Source of the DNA: an uncultured Neisseriaceae bacterium
GTDB taxonomy: Bacteria; Pseudomonadota; Gammaproteobacteria; Burkholderiales; Neisseriaceae
DNA: 51,427 nucleotides
Assembly (NCBI GenBank): GCA_945267035.1
Contig: CALYOS010000013.1
Span: 1 to 51,427 of the forward strand
Reading direction: 5' to 3'
The notes beneath the pieces were generated by a model. It saw only the letters and a program-made list of their open reading frames with translations, did no database searches and was not told the DNA's origin. Every line of letters begins with the position of its first letter. Position 1 is the stretch's first letter. This document shows positions 6,823 to 17,471 of the stretch, piece by piece. Made by a program: the position numbers and the translations under genes.

Positions 6823-9612
6823 ATGACTGACTATAGTAAAACAGTAAATTTATTGGATACACCCTTTCCGATGCGCGGAAATCTGGCTAAACGCGAAGGC
6901 GGGTGGTTGCAATCTTGGTATGAACAGAGACGTTATCAGAAGTTGCGTCAGCTTGCTGCTGGTCGGCCGAAGTTTATTTTGCATGATGGCCCACCGTATG
7001 CTAATGGTGATATTCATATTGGACATGCTGTTAATAAGATTTTGAAAGATATTATTATCCGCAGTAAAACGTTGGCCGGATTTGATGCACCTTATGTGCC
7101 TGGATGGGATTGCCATGGTCTGCCGATTGAGCTGATGGTTGAAAAAAAACATGGTAAGAATATTCCGGCAGCTAAATTTCGTAAATTATGTCGTGAATAT
7201 GCAGAAGAGCAGGTTGCCAAACAGAAGAAGGATTTTATGCGTTTGGGGGTGTTGGGCGACTGGGAACACCCTTATTTGACCATGGATTTTAAAACTGAAG
7301 CTGATATTGTGCGTACGCTCGGTAAAATTCAGCAACAAGGCTATTTGTATCGAGGAGAAAAACCCGTTCAATTTTGTTTGGATTGTGGCTCTTCTTTGGC
7401 GGAAGCTGAAGTGGAATATAAGGATAAGGTTTCGTCAGCTATCGATGTCGCCTATCAGTTCAAAGACAATGCAGCTCTGGCTCACGCTTTCGGATTGAAT
7501 GAAATTATTGGTGAAGCTTATGGTGTCATTTGGACAACCACTCCTTGGACATTGCCAGCCAGTCAGGCCATTTCTGTAGGGGCTGAAGTGGTTTATCAGT
7601 TGATTGATACCCCAAAAGGTAAGCTTGTATTGGCCAAAGATCTTGCTGAAGATGCTTTAGAACGATACGGTTTGGATGAGGATAAAGTTGCGGTTTTGGC
7701 TGAAACAACGGGTAAAAATCTGGAAAATCTGCATCTGAATCATCCCTTTCTTGATCGTGATATTCCGATTTTATTAGGCGAGCATGTGACGACTGAAGCA
7801 GGTACTGGTTTGGTACATACAGCGCCGGCACATGGTTTGGATGATTACTTTGTGTGTTTGCGCTATGGAATCAAATTATATAACCCAGTAAATTCTGAGG
7901 GTCGATATATCAGTGATATGCCTCGGCTAGCTGGAATGACTGTGTGGGAAGGTAATTCTCACGTCATCGATTGGGTAGCTGAAGAGGATAAGTTGTTGGC
8001 AAATGGTAAGATTACCCATAGTTATGCCCATTGTTGGCGGCATAAAACGCCTCTGATTTACCGTGCTACCGGACAGTGGTTTATTGGTATGGATAAAGAT
8101 GGCAGTGATGGGGAAACTTTACGTGACAAAGCCATGACGGCGGTGGAAGCCACAGAATTTTTCCCAGCGTGGGGTAGAGCGCGATTAGAAGCGATGATTG
8201 AAGGACGTCCAGATTGGGTTGTATCTCGTCAGCGTTACTGGGGCACTCCGATGGCGTTTTTTGCACATAAGGAGACCGGTGAGTTGCATCCACGTTCAGC
8301 TGAATTGCTGGAAGAAGTAGCAAAACGTATCGAACAACACGGTATTGAAGCTTGGTTTGCTCTGGATAAAACAGAACTTTTAGATGCTGCTGATGCTGAG
8401 CAATATGAAAAGTTGCCAGATACGTTGGATGTGTGGTTCGACTCGGGTAGCACGCATTATGCAGTGTTACGTCAGCGTCCAGAATTATCCTGGCCAGCTG
8501 ATCTGTATCTGGAAGGTTCGGATCAACATCGTGGTTGGTTCCAGTCTTCTCTACTGACCGCTTGTGCCACTGTTGGGGCGCCACCCTATAAGCAATTGCT
8601 AACGCATGGTTTTGTGGTAGATGGCAATGGTCAAAAGATGTCTAAATCCATCGGTAATGTGATCGCTCCACAAAAAGTGAATGATAGTCTGGGCGCGGAC
8701 ATTCTGCGTTTATGGGTGGCTTCTACTGATTATTCCGGCGAATTGGCTATTTCAGATGAAATTTTGAAACGAGTAACAGAAAGTTATCGCCGTTTGCGCA
8801 ATACTTTGCGGTTTTTATTGGCTAATCTTAGCGATTTCAATCCTGCAACTGATGCTGTACCCATGGCGCAAATGTTAGAAATGGATCGCTATGCGTTGAT
8901 TCTGGCGCAGCAATTGCAACAGCGCGTTGCAGGTGATTATTATGGACGTTATGCCTTCCATTTTGCTGTACAGGATATTGTTCAGTTCTGTTCTGAAGAT
9001 ATGGGTGCTTTCTATCTGGATATTTTGAAAGATCGCTTGTATACCATGCAGGCCAATAGCTTAGGGCGTAGAAGCGCGCAAACAGCTCTGTATCATATTA
9101 CCCGTAATTTGGTATTGCTGCTGAGCCCGATCCTATGTTTTACTGCTGAAGAAGCATGGGCAGTATTGACCGCGAGTGAAGAGGATAGTGTGCTATATCA
9201 TACAATGCACATTTTCCCTGAATTAGATCAGGCGGAAATCAGTACGTTAACGCAAAAATGGTCGGCCATTCGTCAGGTGCGTGATGTGGTTAATGCAGCC
9301 ATTGAACCGCTACGTGCAGATAAAAGTATTGGTTCATCACTGCAAGCTGATGTGGAATTGACTGTACCGCAAGATTTGCTGCCATTTATCTCTGCTTTGG
9401 GAGCAGAATTGCGGTTTGTACTGATGGTCGCTCGGGTTAATGTTCAGGAAGGTGCAGAATTGAGCGCGATTATCAGTGTTGATTCAGGTAAAAAATGTGA
9501 ACGTTGTTGGCATTATACTGATGATGTTGGTTCGGATCCCCAGCATCCTACCATTTGCGGACGATGTGCCACGAATGTGGATGGTAGTGGTGAGCAACGC
9601 TTATTTGCATAA
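6823..9612 (+). CDS. ileS: Isoleucyl-tRNA synthetase
   Basis: 929 residues, the usual bacterial IleRS type 1 length. The class I HIGH motif lies at residues 65-68 (within [12 protein letters not shown]). The KMSKS loop is at 605-609. The editing domain contains [10 protein letters not shown] and [11 protein letters not shown]. The C-terminal zinc knuckle uses C892, C895, C912 and C915. The start has AGAGAAGG upstream. It charges tRNA-Ile with isoleucine and edits valine. I looked for a T-box or leader structure in 6763-6822 and saw none. Confidence 0.98.
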   Translation: MTDYSKTVNLLDTPFPMRGNLAKREGGWLQSWYEQRRYQKLRQLAAGRPKFILHDGPPYANGDIHIGHAVNKILKDIIIRSKTLAGFDAPYVPGWDCHGLPIELMVEKKHGKNIPAAKFRKLCREYAEEQVAKQKKDFMRLGVLGDWEHPYLTMDFKTEADIVRTLGKIQQQGYLYRGEKPVQFCLDCGSSLAEAEVEYKDKVSSAIDVAYQFKDNAALAHAFGLNEIIGEAYGVIWTTTPWTLPASQAISVGAEVVYQLIDTPKGKLVLAKDLAEDALERYGLDEDKVAVLAETTGKNLENLHLNHPFLDRDIPILLGEHVTTEAGTGLVHTAPAHGLDDYFVCLRYGIKLYNPVNSEGRYISDMPRLAGMTVWEGNSHVIDWVAEEDKLLANGKITHSYAHCWRHKTPLIYRATGQWFIGMDKDGSDGETLRDKAMTAVEATEFFPAWGRARLEAMIEGRPDWVVSRQRYWGTPMAFFAHKETGELHPRSAELLEEVAKRIEQHGIEAWFALDKTELLDAADAEQYEKLPDTLDVWFDSGSTHYAVLRQRPELSWPADLYLEGSDQHRGWFQSSLLTACATVGAPPYKQLLTHGFVVDGNGQKMSKSIGNVIAPQKVNDSLGADILRLWVASTDYSGELAISDEILKRVTESYRRLRNTLRFLLANLSDFNPATDAVPMAQMLEMDRYALILAQQLQQRVAGDYYGRYAFHFAVQDIVQFCSEDMGAFYLDILKDRLYTMQANSLGRRSAQTALYHITRNLVLLLSPILCFTAEEAWAVLTASEEDSVLYHTMHIFPELDQAEISTLTQKWSAIRQVRDVVNAAIEPLRADKSIGSSLQADVELTVPQDLLPFISALGAELRFVLMVARVNVQEGAELSAIISVDSGKKCERCWHYTDDVGSDPQHPTICGRCATNVDGSGEQRLFA

Positions 9613-9664
9613 TCTGCTTTGAAATGATATGACTGGATTTCATTGGTCGGGTTTAATATGAATT

Positions 9665-9696
9665 CAGGCGTGACTGATTTTATTTGGTCACGCCTG
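9665..9696 (+). repeat. Perfect 10-bp hairpin between ileS and lspA
   Basis: CAGGCGTGAC and GTCACGCCTG with a 12-nt loop, ending 19 bases before lspA and followed by TAATAACTT, so there is no T-run. It may be an mRNA processing or stabilising structure inside the ileS-lspA transcript, or an operator. Confidence 0.5.
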
Positions 9697-9715
9697 TAAT
9701 AACTTAGGTAAAGCT

Positions 9716-10201
9716 ATGAGTAAAAAGTTGTTTATTTATGGTTTGATTATCGCATTGAGTATTATTGCGGATCAGTTATCAAAAAATTTGATTTTGCAGC
9801 ATATGCAATATATGCAACGTACAGCGGTGATACCTGGATTTTTCGATTTGATTTTGGTCTACAACACCGGTGCTGCGTTCAGTTTTTTAGCAGATGCAGG
9901 TGGCTGGCAAAAATTTCTATTTATGGGATTGGCGCTGATTATTTGTGTGTATTTGCTTAAAGAGATTATCTGCGATGGATTCGGAACGGTGGGCAAGTTT
10001 GGTGCTGCGATGATAATAGGCGGAGCGGTAGGCAATGTAATAGATCGTTTAATTCATGGTCATGTGGTTGATTTTATATTGCTTTACTACCATAATTGGT
10101 TTTATCCGGCCTTTAATATTGCGGACAGCCTGATTTGTGTTGGTGCCGTGTTGCTGGTGTTGGAGAGTTTTTTTCATCGAAAAAATAAACCTTCTGCCTG
10201 A
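9716..10201 (+). CDS. lspA: Lipoprotein signal peptidase (signal peptidase II)
   Basis: 161 residues with four membrane helices. It carries the conserved blocks VYNTGAAFSFL, GGAVGNVIDRL and FNIADS. The two catalytic aspartates are D119 (in GHVVDFI) and D137 (in FNIADS). It removes signal peptides from prolipoproteins in the inner membrane. It lies between ileS and ispH as in many proteobacteria, with a 37-base gap to ispH. Its target set here would include lipoproteins such as the prophage Rz1. Confidence 0.96.
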   Translation: MSKKLFIYGLIIALSIIADQLSKNLILQHMQYMQRTAVIPGFFDLILVYNTGAAFSFLADAGGWQKFLFMGLALIICVYLLKEIICDGFGTVGKFGAAMIIGGAVGNVIDRLIHGHVVDFILLYYHNWFYPAFNIADSLICVGAVLLVLESFFHRKNKPSA

Positions 10202-10238
10202 GCAGAATAGATGAAACCAACCAGGTAACGGAAGTTGT

Positions 10239-11180
10239 ATGAATAATAAGCGTATTTTGTTGGCCAATCCTCGTGGATTTTGTGCTGGCGTAGATCGGGC
10301 GATCAGTATTGTTGAACGTGCGTTAGAACAATTTGGCGCACCCATTTATGTGCGGCATGAAGTGGTTCATAATAAATTTGTTGTGGACAATTTGCGTAAA
10401 AAAGGTGCTGTTTTTATTGAGAATTTGGATGATGTTCCACCTCATTCAACTTTGATTTATTCGGCACACGGTGTTTCAAAGGCTGTACAGCAGGAAGCAA
10501 TAGCTCGAGGGTTTCGTATTTTTGATGCCACCTGTCCTTTGGTGACGAAAGTACACAAAGAGGTGTCCCGTTTGGATGAACAAGGATATCAGATCATTAT
10601 GATTGGTCATAAAGGTCATCCGGAAGTTGAAGGAACGATGGGACAATTAGCACCGGATACGATGCTGTTGGTGGAGCGGGTGGAAGATGTAGCTGGTTTG
10701 GTGGTCAAAAATGAGGAAAAACTGGCACATGTTAGCCAGACCACGCTTTCTGTAGATGAAACCAGTGATATTATCGCGGCGTTGCAACAACGATTCCCGC
10801 TGATTAAGAGTCCGCATAAAGAAGACATCTGTTATGCAACGACGAACAGGCAGGACGCGGTAAAAAAACTGGCGGTAAGTTGTGATGTGGTAGTTGTAGT
10901 GGGTTCGCCTAATAGTTCCAATAGTAATCGGCTACGTGAAGTGGCAGCTTTATTAAATGTCGATGCTTATATGGTTGATAATGCGGATTGTTTACAACCA
11001 CATTGGTTTGAAGGTAAGCAACAAGTAGGAATTACAGCTGGTGCTTCAGCGCCTGAAGTGCTGGTAGATGAAGTGGTGCAGAAGATAGTTTCTTGGGGAT
11101 ATGCAACCGTTACTGAAAACTCTGGTGTGGAGGAAAGTATTATGTTTGTACTACCCAAAGAACTGCGTGGTTCATCATGA
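10239..11180 (+). CDS. ispH: 4-hydroxy-3-methylbut-2-enyl diphosphate reductase
   Basis: 313 residues, starting with the family signature [16 protein letters not shown]. The three [4Fe-4S] ligands are C15, C99 (DATCPLV) and C198 ([10 protein letters not shown]). The GASAPEVLV block near the C-terminus is also present. IspH makes IPP and DMAPP in the last step of the MEP isoprenoid pathway. The start has GGAAG nine bases upstream. The stop overlaps the start of the FetA-like gene by four bases (ATGA), so the two are translationally coupled. The enzyme depends on iron-sulfur clusters, and the isc operon converges on this run. Confidence 0.97.
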   Translation: MNNKRILLANPRGFCAGVDRAISIVERALEQFGAPIYVRHEVVHNKFVVDNLRKKGAVFIENLDDVPPHSTLIYSAHGVSKAVQQEAIARGFRIFDATCPLVTKVHKEVSRLDEQGYQIIMIGHKGHPEVEGTMGQLAPDTMLLVERVEDVAGLVVKNEEKLAHVSQTTLSVDETSDIIAALQQRFPLIKSPHKEDICYATTNRQDAVKKLAVSCDVVVVVGSPNSSNSNRLREVAALLNVDAYMVDNADCLQPHWFEGKQQVGITAGASAPEVLVDEVVQKIVSWGYATVTENSGVEESIMFVLPKELRGSS

Positions 11181-11887
11181 GTGTACCCGTTTTATCTGGT
11201 GAGCGAGTCTGTCAACGTGCACATGACGATGGCAGAGTCCTTTTACAGGATACCGACTTTCAGTTAATGGCTGGAGCACGCGTGGCAATAAGCGGTGCTT
11301 CAGGGGCTGGCAAGTCGGTTTTTTTACGCACGATTTCTTTGTTGGATTTACCAGCAGCCGGAAAGCTGTTTCGCCATGGTAAGCCAGTGCATTTGGATGC
11401 CCACAGTATCAGTGAACACCGCAGTCAGATAGCCTATATCAGCCAAAAAGCAGTGCTGGTGCCGGGAACGATACGTGATAATTTGCAATTGCCATATACG
11501 CTAAAACGTTATGCGCAGCAAAAATTCAATCCCGAATATGCGCAGCATGTGTTTTCAGATTTGGGTAAAGAAAAAAACTTTCTTGAACGAGATACAGCCG
11601 ATTTATCAGGTGGTGAAGCGCAACTGGTGTGCTTAATGCGCGTTTTACAGCTTAATCCGCCTGTACTGCTGCTGGATGAGCCTACCGCATCATTGGATGA
11701 AACTTCTGCACATTTCGTGCAGAAGTTGTTAAATCAGTGGCAAAGCGAAAACCCTGAAGCTGCTTATCTATGGATATCTCATAGCGAGCAACAGGTGCAG
11801 GAAGTTGGTGATGAAGTCTGGTATTTTGATGCCGGTAAATTGACTCATACTAAACAATTGCATCAGGAGGAGCACTATGCAAGCTGA
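11177..11887 (+). CDS. fetA: ABC transporter ATPase, FetA/YbbL-like
   Basis: 236 residues. The Walker A motif is [10 protein letters not shown], the Q-loop is AYISQKAVL, the signature is LSGGEAQ, and Walker B is [10 protein letters not shown] followed by the H-loop WISHSEQQ. It pairs with the overlapping downstream gene, a FetB/YbbM-family membrane protein. In E. coli, FetAB is an iron exporter that improves resistance to oxidative stress. The symbol is assigned by pairing and family resemblance. ATGA overlap with ispH upstream and an 11-base overlap downstream indicate one coupled unit. Confidence 0.82.
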   Translation: MSVPVLSGERVCQRAHDDGRVLLQDTDFQLMAGARVAISGASGAGKSVFLRTISLLDLPAAGKLFRHGKPVHLDAHSISEHRSQIAYISQKAVLVPGTIRDNLQLPYTLKRYAQQKFNPEYAQHVFSDLGKEKNFLERDTADLSGGEAQLVCLMRVLQLNPPVLLLDEPTASLDETSAHFVQKLLNQWQSENPEAAYLWISHSEQQVQEVGDEVWYFDAGKLTHTKQLHQEEHYAS

Positions 11888-12686
11888 TCATTATTTAAGT
11901 GTTGGCGAATTGGCTCTGGCTTCTTTGTTGATATTGATTAGTGCCGCAGTATCGTTGTGGTTGAAATTAGGTTTGACTAAACGTATTTTAATTTCGGCTG
12001 TGCGCGCTGTGGTGCAATTGACAATAGTTGGTTTGCTGCTAAAGTGGATTTTTGCCGCTAATCAATGGTATTGGGTATTGCTGATTATTGTTGTGATGAC
12101 TGTGGTAGCCGGCTTTTCAGCTCGATCACGCGGTAGTTATATTTATCGAGGGTTAACCCGAGATGCGTTATCTTCCGTCTGGTTTGCTTCCTGGCTGACG
12201 GCTGCAGTTGGTCTTTATGCAGTTCTGCATATTAAGCCATGGTATTCTCCGCAATATGTTATTCCGATTCTGGGGATGGTTCTTGGTAACTGTTTGACCG
12301 CAGTGGCATTGTGCTTGGATCGACTGACACAAGATCTACGCCAACAGCAATCTCGGGTAGAGATGATGCTATCTTTAGGAGCAAGCGGCTGGGAAGCCTA
12401 TCGAGATACCGCCCGTGCTGCTGTGGTAGCAGGGATGCTGCCTACCATCAATCAATTAAGTGTTGTTGGTCTGGTTAGCTTACCAGGCATGATTACTGGT
12501 CAGATTCTGGCCGGAGCCTCTCCTGATCAGGCGATACGTTTTCAGTTATTGACCATGTTTTTGATTTGTGCAGGTTCTGCAGGTGGTTGTCTGTTATGTG
12601 CAGTATTTGTTTACCGGCATGTGTTTAATCGTTGTTGGCAGTTCTGTGGCTGGCGCTTACAACGCCGGAAAACTGAAAAGGCGTAG
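11877..12686 (+). CDS. fetB: ABC transporter permease, FetB/YbbM (UPF0014) family
   Basis: 269 residues with about seven hydrophobic segments. It shows family blocks: RAVVQLTIVGLLLKWIF near the N-terminus, the central PVIPILGMVLGN-type block (VIPILGMVLGNCLTAVAL), MMLSLGASGWEA and SLPGMITGQILAGASP. AGGAGG lies upstream of the start, inside the end of the ATPase gene. It would form the membrane part of the FetAB-type exporter. Metal specificity (iron) is taken from the E. coli family member, not from this sequence. Confidence 0.83.
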   Translation: MQADHYLSVGELALASLLILISAAVSLWLKLGLTKRILISAVRAVVQLTIVGLLLKWIFAANQWYWVLLIIVVMTVVAGFSARSRGSYIYRGLTRDALSSVWFASWLTAAVGLYAVLHIKPWYSPQYVIPILGMVLGNCLTAVALCLDRLTQDLRQQQSRVEMMLSLGASGWEAYRDTARAAVVAGMLPTINQLSVVGLVSLPGMITGQILAGASPDQAIRFQLLTMFLICAGSAGGCLLCAVFVYRHVFNRCWQFCGWRLQRRKTEKA

Positions 12687-12811
12687 AGAGTTAATCCTAG
12701 AGCAGATTAATCCGTGCTAATAGATTTAACAAAAGGGGATTTGTCATTTTGTTTAAGCACAGATAAGCCAGATGCAGGGTTTAGATTGTAATGAACATCC
12801 GCTATGAACAT

Positions 12812-12841
12812 TAAAAATGAGCCAATCAACCACATTGGCTC
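12812..12841 (-). terminator. Terminator at the end of the isc operon
   Basis: GAGCCAAT (12819-12826) and ATTGGCTC (12834-12841) with a 7-nt loop. On the minus strand it is followed by ATTTTTAA. It closes the isc transcript 31 bases after iscX and also separates it from the convergent fetB. Confidence 0.82.
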
Positions 12842-12871
12842 CTAGCAGTAAATTCAAAGATAGGCCGATGG

Positions 12872-13072
12872 TTAGACCATTTCATTAATCCACGCTTGTT
12901 GTATCGCTTCCAGTATTCTTTCACCACAATGATCGGGATCATCATCAAAATCGGGTAAAGCCAAAACCAAATCGCGTAATTGGGTGAAACGAATCTGGCT
13001 GGGGTCAATTTCTGCATGACGATCGGCCAGCTCTTCAGCAATATAATGTATGTCGGTCCATTTCATCGGCAA
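12872..13072 (-). CDS. iscX: Fe-S assembly protein IscX
   Basis: 66 residues, the normal length. It matches the IscX/YfhJ pattern MKWTDIHYIAEELADRH...DP...RFTQLRDLVLAL...FDDDP. IscX binds IscS and iron and modulates cluster assembly. It is the last gene of the isc operon, 61 bases downstream of fdx. Confidence 0.92.
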   Translation of the reverse strand: MPMKWTDIHYIAEELADRHAEIDPSQIRFTQLRDLVLALPDFDDDPDHCGERILEAIQQAWINEMV

Positions 13073-13133
13073 AATCTTTATGTAATCTTGATCACTATTT
13101 AGTTTTATACAGCATTAGGATTTAGCTACCGGA

Positions 13134-13475
13134 TTAATGTTCTTCACGGGCATGATTAATGGTGTATTTAGGTATTTCCACGGTTATGTCGCTTTCTCCA
13201 ACTCGAGCTTGACAGCTTAAGCGAGAATCTGCTTCCAGCCCCCATGCCTGATCGAGTAAATCTTCTTCCTGTTCACTTGGTTCGTTCAATGTATTATATC
13301 CTTGACGGATAAGCACATGGCAGGTGGTACAAGCGCAAGATTTTTCACAGGCATGTTCTATTTCAATATCATGCTCCAATAGTGCATCACAAATGCTGGT
13401 TCCAGTTGGAATATCTTCAAGTTCCTTTCCGTCGGGACAAAGCTGAGGATGAGGCAAAACAGTAATTTTGGGCAT
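13134..13475 (-). CDS. fdx: Isc-type [2Fe-2S] ferredoxin
   Basis: 113 residues. The cluster ligands are C43, C49 and C52 in the segment HACEKSCACTTCHV, with C88 in RLSCQA. This is the adrenodoxin-like ISC ferredoxin that supplies electrons for cluster assembly on IscU. The start is preceded by GGAAG. It lies between the GST-like gene and iscX rather than directly after hscA, which is slightly unusual. Confidence 0.95.
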   Translation of the reverse strand: MPKITVLPHPQLCPDGKELEDIPTGTSICDALLEHDIEIEHACEKSCACTTCHVLIRQGYNTLNEPSEQEEDLLDQAWGLEADSRLSCQARVGESDITVEIPKYTINHAREEH

Positions 13476-13547
13476 GTGTCTTCCGTAAATCTAAATCATA
13501 CAAGCTGGCTGACAAAACAGAGAATCATTATCAAACCATGCTCGTTA

Positions 13548-14174
13548 TTAAAGCAAATTTTGTGTTTTTAGTGCAGCCTGAACACCAGTATCAGCTTCAA
13601 TGCGTTGGTAGAATGCTGGCAGATGCTCGTACTGACTGAGATCAATTTTACAGATTTCAGCCCAGCGTAACACAACATAAATGTAAACATCAGCAATACT
13701 GATGTTGTCACTAGCCACATAGTGATGCTGAGCCAATCTGCGATTAATTGGAGCAAACATTTTAATCACATTGGCAACAGCTTTTTGAATCAGATTTTTT
13801 TGTGCTTCATCGCCATCAATCATCTTATTGGCTTTAAATATAGTCAAAAAACAAGGGTGCAAATCACTATTCGCATAAGCTATCCATTGGCGTGCTCTGG
13901 CTCGCACACGCGCATCTTTGATGGCATCTCGTCCAAAAATGCCTTGTTCAGGAACCAGATCATTAATGTAATCAAGAATGGCTAGATTTTGAGATAAATT
14001 CCAGTCTCCATCGACTAATAGTGGTACTTGTCCTTGTGGATTCATGGCAAGATATTCAGCACTTTTAATCTCTTCACGACTGATTTCTATAGCTTGATAA
14101 TCTAAATGACTCCATTCCAAAGCAACATGAGGAACCAGAGCACAAGTTCCGGGTAAAAAATATAATTTCAACAT
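13548..14174 (-). CDS. Glutathione S-transferase (beta-like), inside the isc operon
   Basis: 208 residues. The N-terminal thioredoxin-fold domain starts MLKLYFLPGTCALVPHV with a cysteine at residue 11, as in beta-class GSTs. It has the NPQGQVPLL cis-proline motif and SQNLAILDYI glutathione-binding stretch. The C-terminal helical domain contains the SIADVYIYVVLRW N-capping box. A clear GGGAGAA site precedes the start. It lies between hscA and fdx on the same strand with short gaps, so it is probably co-transcribed with the isc genes. A role in thiol or redox protection during cluster assembly is inference. Confidence 0.85.
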   Translation of the reverse strand: MLKLYFLPGTCALVPHVALEWSHLDYQAIEISREEIKSAEYLAMNPQGQVPLLVDGDWNLSQNLAILDYINDLVPEQGIFGRDAIKDARVRARARQWIAYANSDLHPCFLTIFKANKMIDGDEAQKNLIQKAVANVIKMFAPINRRLAQHHYVASDNISIADVYIYVVLRWAEICKIDLSQYEHLPAFYQRIEADTGVQAALKTQNLL

Positions 14175-14214
14175 AGTCGTTCTCCCTAGTTATTAGTTGA
14201 AAAAAGAGCTTTTA

Positions 14215-16089
14215 TTATGTTTCTATATCAGTGACATTTTTACCTTGTAAGGCTCGTTGAATATTGCGATTCATTCGTTTGGCAGCAAATTCATCTGTAG
14301 CCTGACTAAGTTTATGAATGGCATTCCTGATAGTTTGTGCTTCACCAGATTGCAATTGCTTGCTGGTTTCAGCCAGAGCAGCTTGAATGATGCTTAATTC
14401 TTTATCAGTCAGGATGTCGGCATCCAGCGACAGAGCATGCTCAACTGCAGCAATGATGCTTTGTGCTTCAACTATCGCTTCGGTTCTAGCCCGTTCTATG
14501 GCATCAGCTTGGGCATTAGCAAAGCTATCTTTTAACATTTGCGTTATCGTGGTATCGTCCAATCCATAGGAAGGCTTAACTTCAATATGCGCTTGTACTC
14601 CAGTAGTTTGTTCACGAGCAGAGACCGATAATAAACCATCTGCATCAACCTGAAAGGTGACTCGAATGCGCGCTGCACCCGCAGCCATGGGAGGAATACC
14701 GCGCAAAGTAAATTGTGCAAGACTGCGGCAGTCGCTTACCAGTTCGCGTTCACCTTGAACCACATGAATCATCATGGCCGTCTGACCGTCTTTAAAAGTG
14801 GTGAATTCCTGCGCACGGGCTGTAGGTAAGGTGCTGTTACGGGGAATGACTTTTTCTACCAGTCCCCCATAGGTTTCCAGACCTAATGATAACGGAGTGA
14901 CATCCAACAATAACCATTCATCATCATTTTTATTGCCTGCCAATACATTGGCTTGCATGGCTGCGCCCAAAGCCACCACTTCATCAGGATTAAGATTGTT
15001 TAATGGAGTTTGTCCAAAAAAGGTGGCCACTGCCTGTTGCACATGCAGCATGCGTGTTGCGCCGCCGACCATGATGACACCCTTGATGTCTTGTTTGGTT
15101 ACGTGAGCATCTCGTAATGCTTGTTTGACTGGTTCGAGGGTTTTAACCACTAAGGGCTGAGTGAGTTGTTGAAAAGTCTCACGACTAACTGTTGTTGAGA
15201 TTGCCAAACCGGTAGATAAGGTTGCAGTTATCGTAGCGGTGGTTTGAGAGGTTAATTTTTCTTTGGCTTCTCTACATAGTGATTGTAATAAAGCGCTATC
15301 TTGTGCCGGCAGCTGTGATAGGCTGTTGTGTTCCAGTAGCCAGCAAAATAACCGTTGATCAAAATCATCTCCACCTAAGGCACTATTCCCATTGGTTGCT
15401 TTGACTTCAAATAATCCGCGACTTAAAGCCAGAACAGAAACGTCAAAGGTGCCACCCCCCAGATCGTATACGACGAAAGTGCCTTCTGACGCATTATCCA
15501 GACCATAAGCAATAGCAGCGGCTGTAGGTTCATTTAGTAGGCGTAAAACATGTATGCCGGCCAGGCGAGCAGCATCTTTAGTGGCCTGGCGTTGTGCATC
15601 ATCAAAATAAGCCGGTACGGTAATCACAGCACCAGCCAGTTCTCCACCTAACGATTCTTCGGCACGGGCTTGTAAAACTTGCAGAATTTTTGCCGAAACA
15701 TCAATCGGGGTAATATCGCCAGCGCGAGTATGAATGTGAATAATCCGTTCATCATTGCCAAATTTATACGGCAAATATCTGATCTCGTCGTCAGTTTGAA
15801 TATCATTTAGAGTACGACCAATCATGCGCTTAGCGGAACTAATAGTATTAACCGGATCGGTTCGCTGAGCTTGCAGGGCGAGATTACCCACTTGTACTGA
15901 GCCATCAGGCAGATAACGCACTACTGATGGCAGGATAACCTGACCCTGCTCATCTGAAAGGCATTCAGCATGTCCATTGCGTACCGTAGCCACTAAACTA
16001 TTGGTGGTGCCTAAATCGATACCAACTGCCCGTCGTTGTTGATGAGGAGCAGGGGATAATCCGGGTTCGGAAATTTGCAATAAAGCCAT
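14215..16089 (-). CDS. hscA: Hsp70-class chaperone HscA
   Basis: 624 residues, Hsp70 fold. The phosphate loop is [14 protein letters not shown] near residue 24. The connecting motifs [15 protein letters not shown] and [15 protein letters not shown] are also present. The substrate domain contains [16 protein letters not shown]. The length and lack of a long DnaK-type tail fit HscA rather than DnaK. It works with HscB to release clusters from IscU. The gap to hscB is 82 bases. Confidence 0.97.
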   Translation of the reverse strand: MALLQISEPGLSPAPHQQRRAVGIDLGTTNSLVATVRNGHAECLSDEQGQVILPSVVRYLPDGSVQVGNLALQAQRTDPVNTISSAKRMIGRTLNDIQTDDEIRYLPYKFGNDERIIHIHTRAGDITPIDVSAKILQVLQARAEESLGGELAGAVITVPAYFDDAQRQATKDAARLAGIHVLRLLNEPTAAAIAYGLDNASEGTFVVYDLGGGTFDVSVLALSRGLFEVKATNGNSALGGDDFDQRLFCWLLEHNSLSQLPAQDSALLQSLCREAKEKLTSQTTATITATLSTGLAISTTVSRETFQQLTQPLVVKTLEPVKQALRDAHVTKQDIKGVIMVGGATRMLHVQQAVATFFGQTPLNNLNPDEVVALGAAMQANVLAGNKNDDEWLLLDVTPLSLGLETYGGLVEKVIPRNSTLPTARAQEFTTFKDGQTAMMIHVVQGERELVSDCRSLAQFTLRGIPPMAAGAARIRVTFQVDADGLLSVSAREQTTGVQAHIEVKPSYGLDDTTITQMLKDSFANAQADAIERARTEAIVEAQSIIAAVEHALSLDADILTDKELSIIQAALAETSKQLQSGEAQTIRNAIHKLSQATDEFAAKRMNRNIQRALQGKNVTDIET

Positions 16090-16171
16090 AATCTGAATCT
16101 TGTCTGAATTTTTTTAACATTAATCAATAGCCAATAATCTTCACGAATTAACGGATTGAATAATTTATGGT

Positions 16172-16675
16172 TTAGGGTAAAGCATGTGAAATTTCTGCCT
16201 GTAATTTAGTCAGAAAACGACCTTGACGAACCAACTCTGCCGCCGGCTCAAATTGATTGTTGTCAAATGCAGTATTTAATTGACTCAGCAATTGCTGCAA
16301 AGATAGCTGAATCGTGTCTGCGAGGTTTTTTAAAGCTGTTACATCGCCAGATTGCTGAGCTTCTGCAAGATCTTCACGCCATTGCATTTGTTGCATTAAA
16401 AATTCTTCTGGAAAACGTGTGTGTTCAGGCGCATCAGCGTCAATGCCCTTTTGTTGCAATAAGTAGGCTGCGCGATCTAAAGGATGGCTGAGAATCCGGT
16501 AAGCTTCATTGATCGTTGCTGTCATCAACATGGCTTGTTTCTGTTCAAATGCACTTTTAGCAGCAAATCTATCGGGATGGCATTGCGCCGCCAATGCACG
16601 GTAATTGTCTTCCAGTTTGACTTGATCAACGGAAAACTGCTCGGGTAACTGAAAAAGTGCAAAATATTGATTCAT
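16172..16675 (-). CDS. hscB: Co-chaperone HscB
   Basis: 167 residues. The N-terminal J domain has the HPD triad at residues 33-35 (in QCHPDRFA). The C-terminal three-helix domain that binds IscU follows (EEFLMQQMQWREDLAEA). It delivers IscU to HscA and stimulates its ATPase. About 160 bases separate it from iscA upstream, with no further gene seen there. Confidence 0.95.
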   Translation of the reverse strand: MNQYFALFQLPEQFSVDQVKLEDNYRALAAQCHPDRFAAKSAFEQKQAMLMTATINEAYRILSHPLDRAAYLLQQKGIDADAPEHTRFPEEFLMQQMQWREDLAEAQQSGDVTALKNLADTIQLSLQQLLSQLNTAFDNNQFEPAAELVRQGRFLTKLQAEISHALP

Positions 16676-16835
16676 GGTAAATCTTCATCAAAACAGCATG
16701 ATAGGAGAAGATGACTCAAAGCACATTGGGCAATCTAGCGCTAAAAATTGAGTCATTTATCCCTATAGCGACATCAAAATAAATCTCCGTAGCCATAACT
16801 GATCTTCATCAGTCCTATAACGGAACAGGACGGCA

Positions 16836-17156
16836 TCAGACGTGAAAACTTTCTCCACATCCACATTCGTCTTTAGCATTGGGATTAGCAAATTTAAATC
16901 CTTCTTGCAGCCCCTCTTTGACAAAATCCAGCTCTGTTCCATCCAAATAGACATGACTTTTAGGATCTACAAATACCCGGACGCCATGTTGCTCAAACAT
17001 CATATCTTCTGGCAGAATCTGATCCACAAATTCTAAAGTATAGGCCATACCTGAGCAGCCACTGTTTTTAACACCGAGACGAATACCTTCACCTTTACCT
17101 CGTTTGGTTAAAAAATTGCTGATATGTTGTGCAGCCTTTTCAGTTAGAGAAATCAT
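16836..17156 (-). CDS. iscA: A-type iron-sulfur carrier IscA
   Basis: 106 residues when started at the ATG at 17156, which matches the length and start of IscA (MISLTEKAA). A longer frame to a TTG at 17186 exists but overlaps the upstream small gene and is not needed. The three conserved cysteines are C34 (NSGCSGMAY), C98 and C100 ([11 protein letters not shown]). It binds Fe-S clusters or iron and hands clusters to target proteins. Confidence 0.94.
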   Translation of the reverse strand: MISLTEKAAQHISNFLTKRGKGEGIRLGVKNSGCSGMAYTLEFVDQILPEDMMFEQHGVRVFVDPKSHVYLDGTELDFVKEGLQEGFKFANPNAKDECGCGESFHV

Positions 17157-17182
17157 AATTGGTTCCATCTTATCAATTTTAT

Positions 17183-17389
17183 TCAATCGAATGCATTGGG
17201 TTCGGAAGATTGAATAACATCATTATATCGTTTAAAACGGCGTATATATGCATGCATAAACAATCGCCGGCAAGCTATTTTTTCGGCACAGCTATTACAA
17301 AAATAGCTGATAATTTTGTTTGGGTATGAGTCCGATTCAATAAAGGTACTACATTCCAGACATAATTTCTGCTGTGTCTGATACATCAT
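17183..17389 (-). CDS. Small CxxC protein between iscU and iscA
   Basis: 68 residues with two cysteine pairs, CLEC near the N-terminus and CNSC about 20 residues later, plus a lone cysteine, then a basic C-terminal half ([15 protein letters not shown]). The pairs suggest a small zinc ribbon or metal-binding knuckle. It is encoded in the isc strand between iscU and iscA and ends about 27 bases before the iscA start. No named family is recognised and the upstream ribosome-binding site is poor. It may be a real operon member or a chance frame; the conserved-looking cysteines favour the first. Confidence 0.5.
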   Translation of the reverse strand: MMYQTQQKLCLECSTFIESDSYPNKIISYFCNSCAEKIACRRLFMHAYIRRFKRYNDVIQSSEPNAFD

Positions 17390-17471
17390 TGGTGTTCAAC
17401 TACTTAATCTTGATTGGTGTGTTCTTAATGATTTTATTATATATTTTAAATATTAAACTTCATCATCGTTG

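Noticed and set aside
8081-8584. 167-codon minus-strand frame inside ileS
   Set aside because: Antisense shadow of a well-supported essential gene; no ribosome-binding site or protein-like motif.
16763-17036. Short frames on both strands over iscA
   Set aside because: Shadows of iscA; the cysteine-ligand pattern fixes the true frame.
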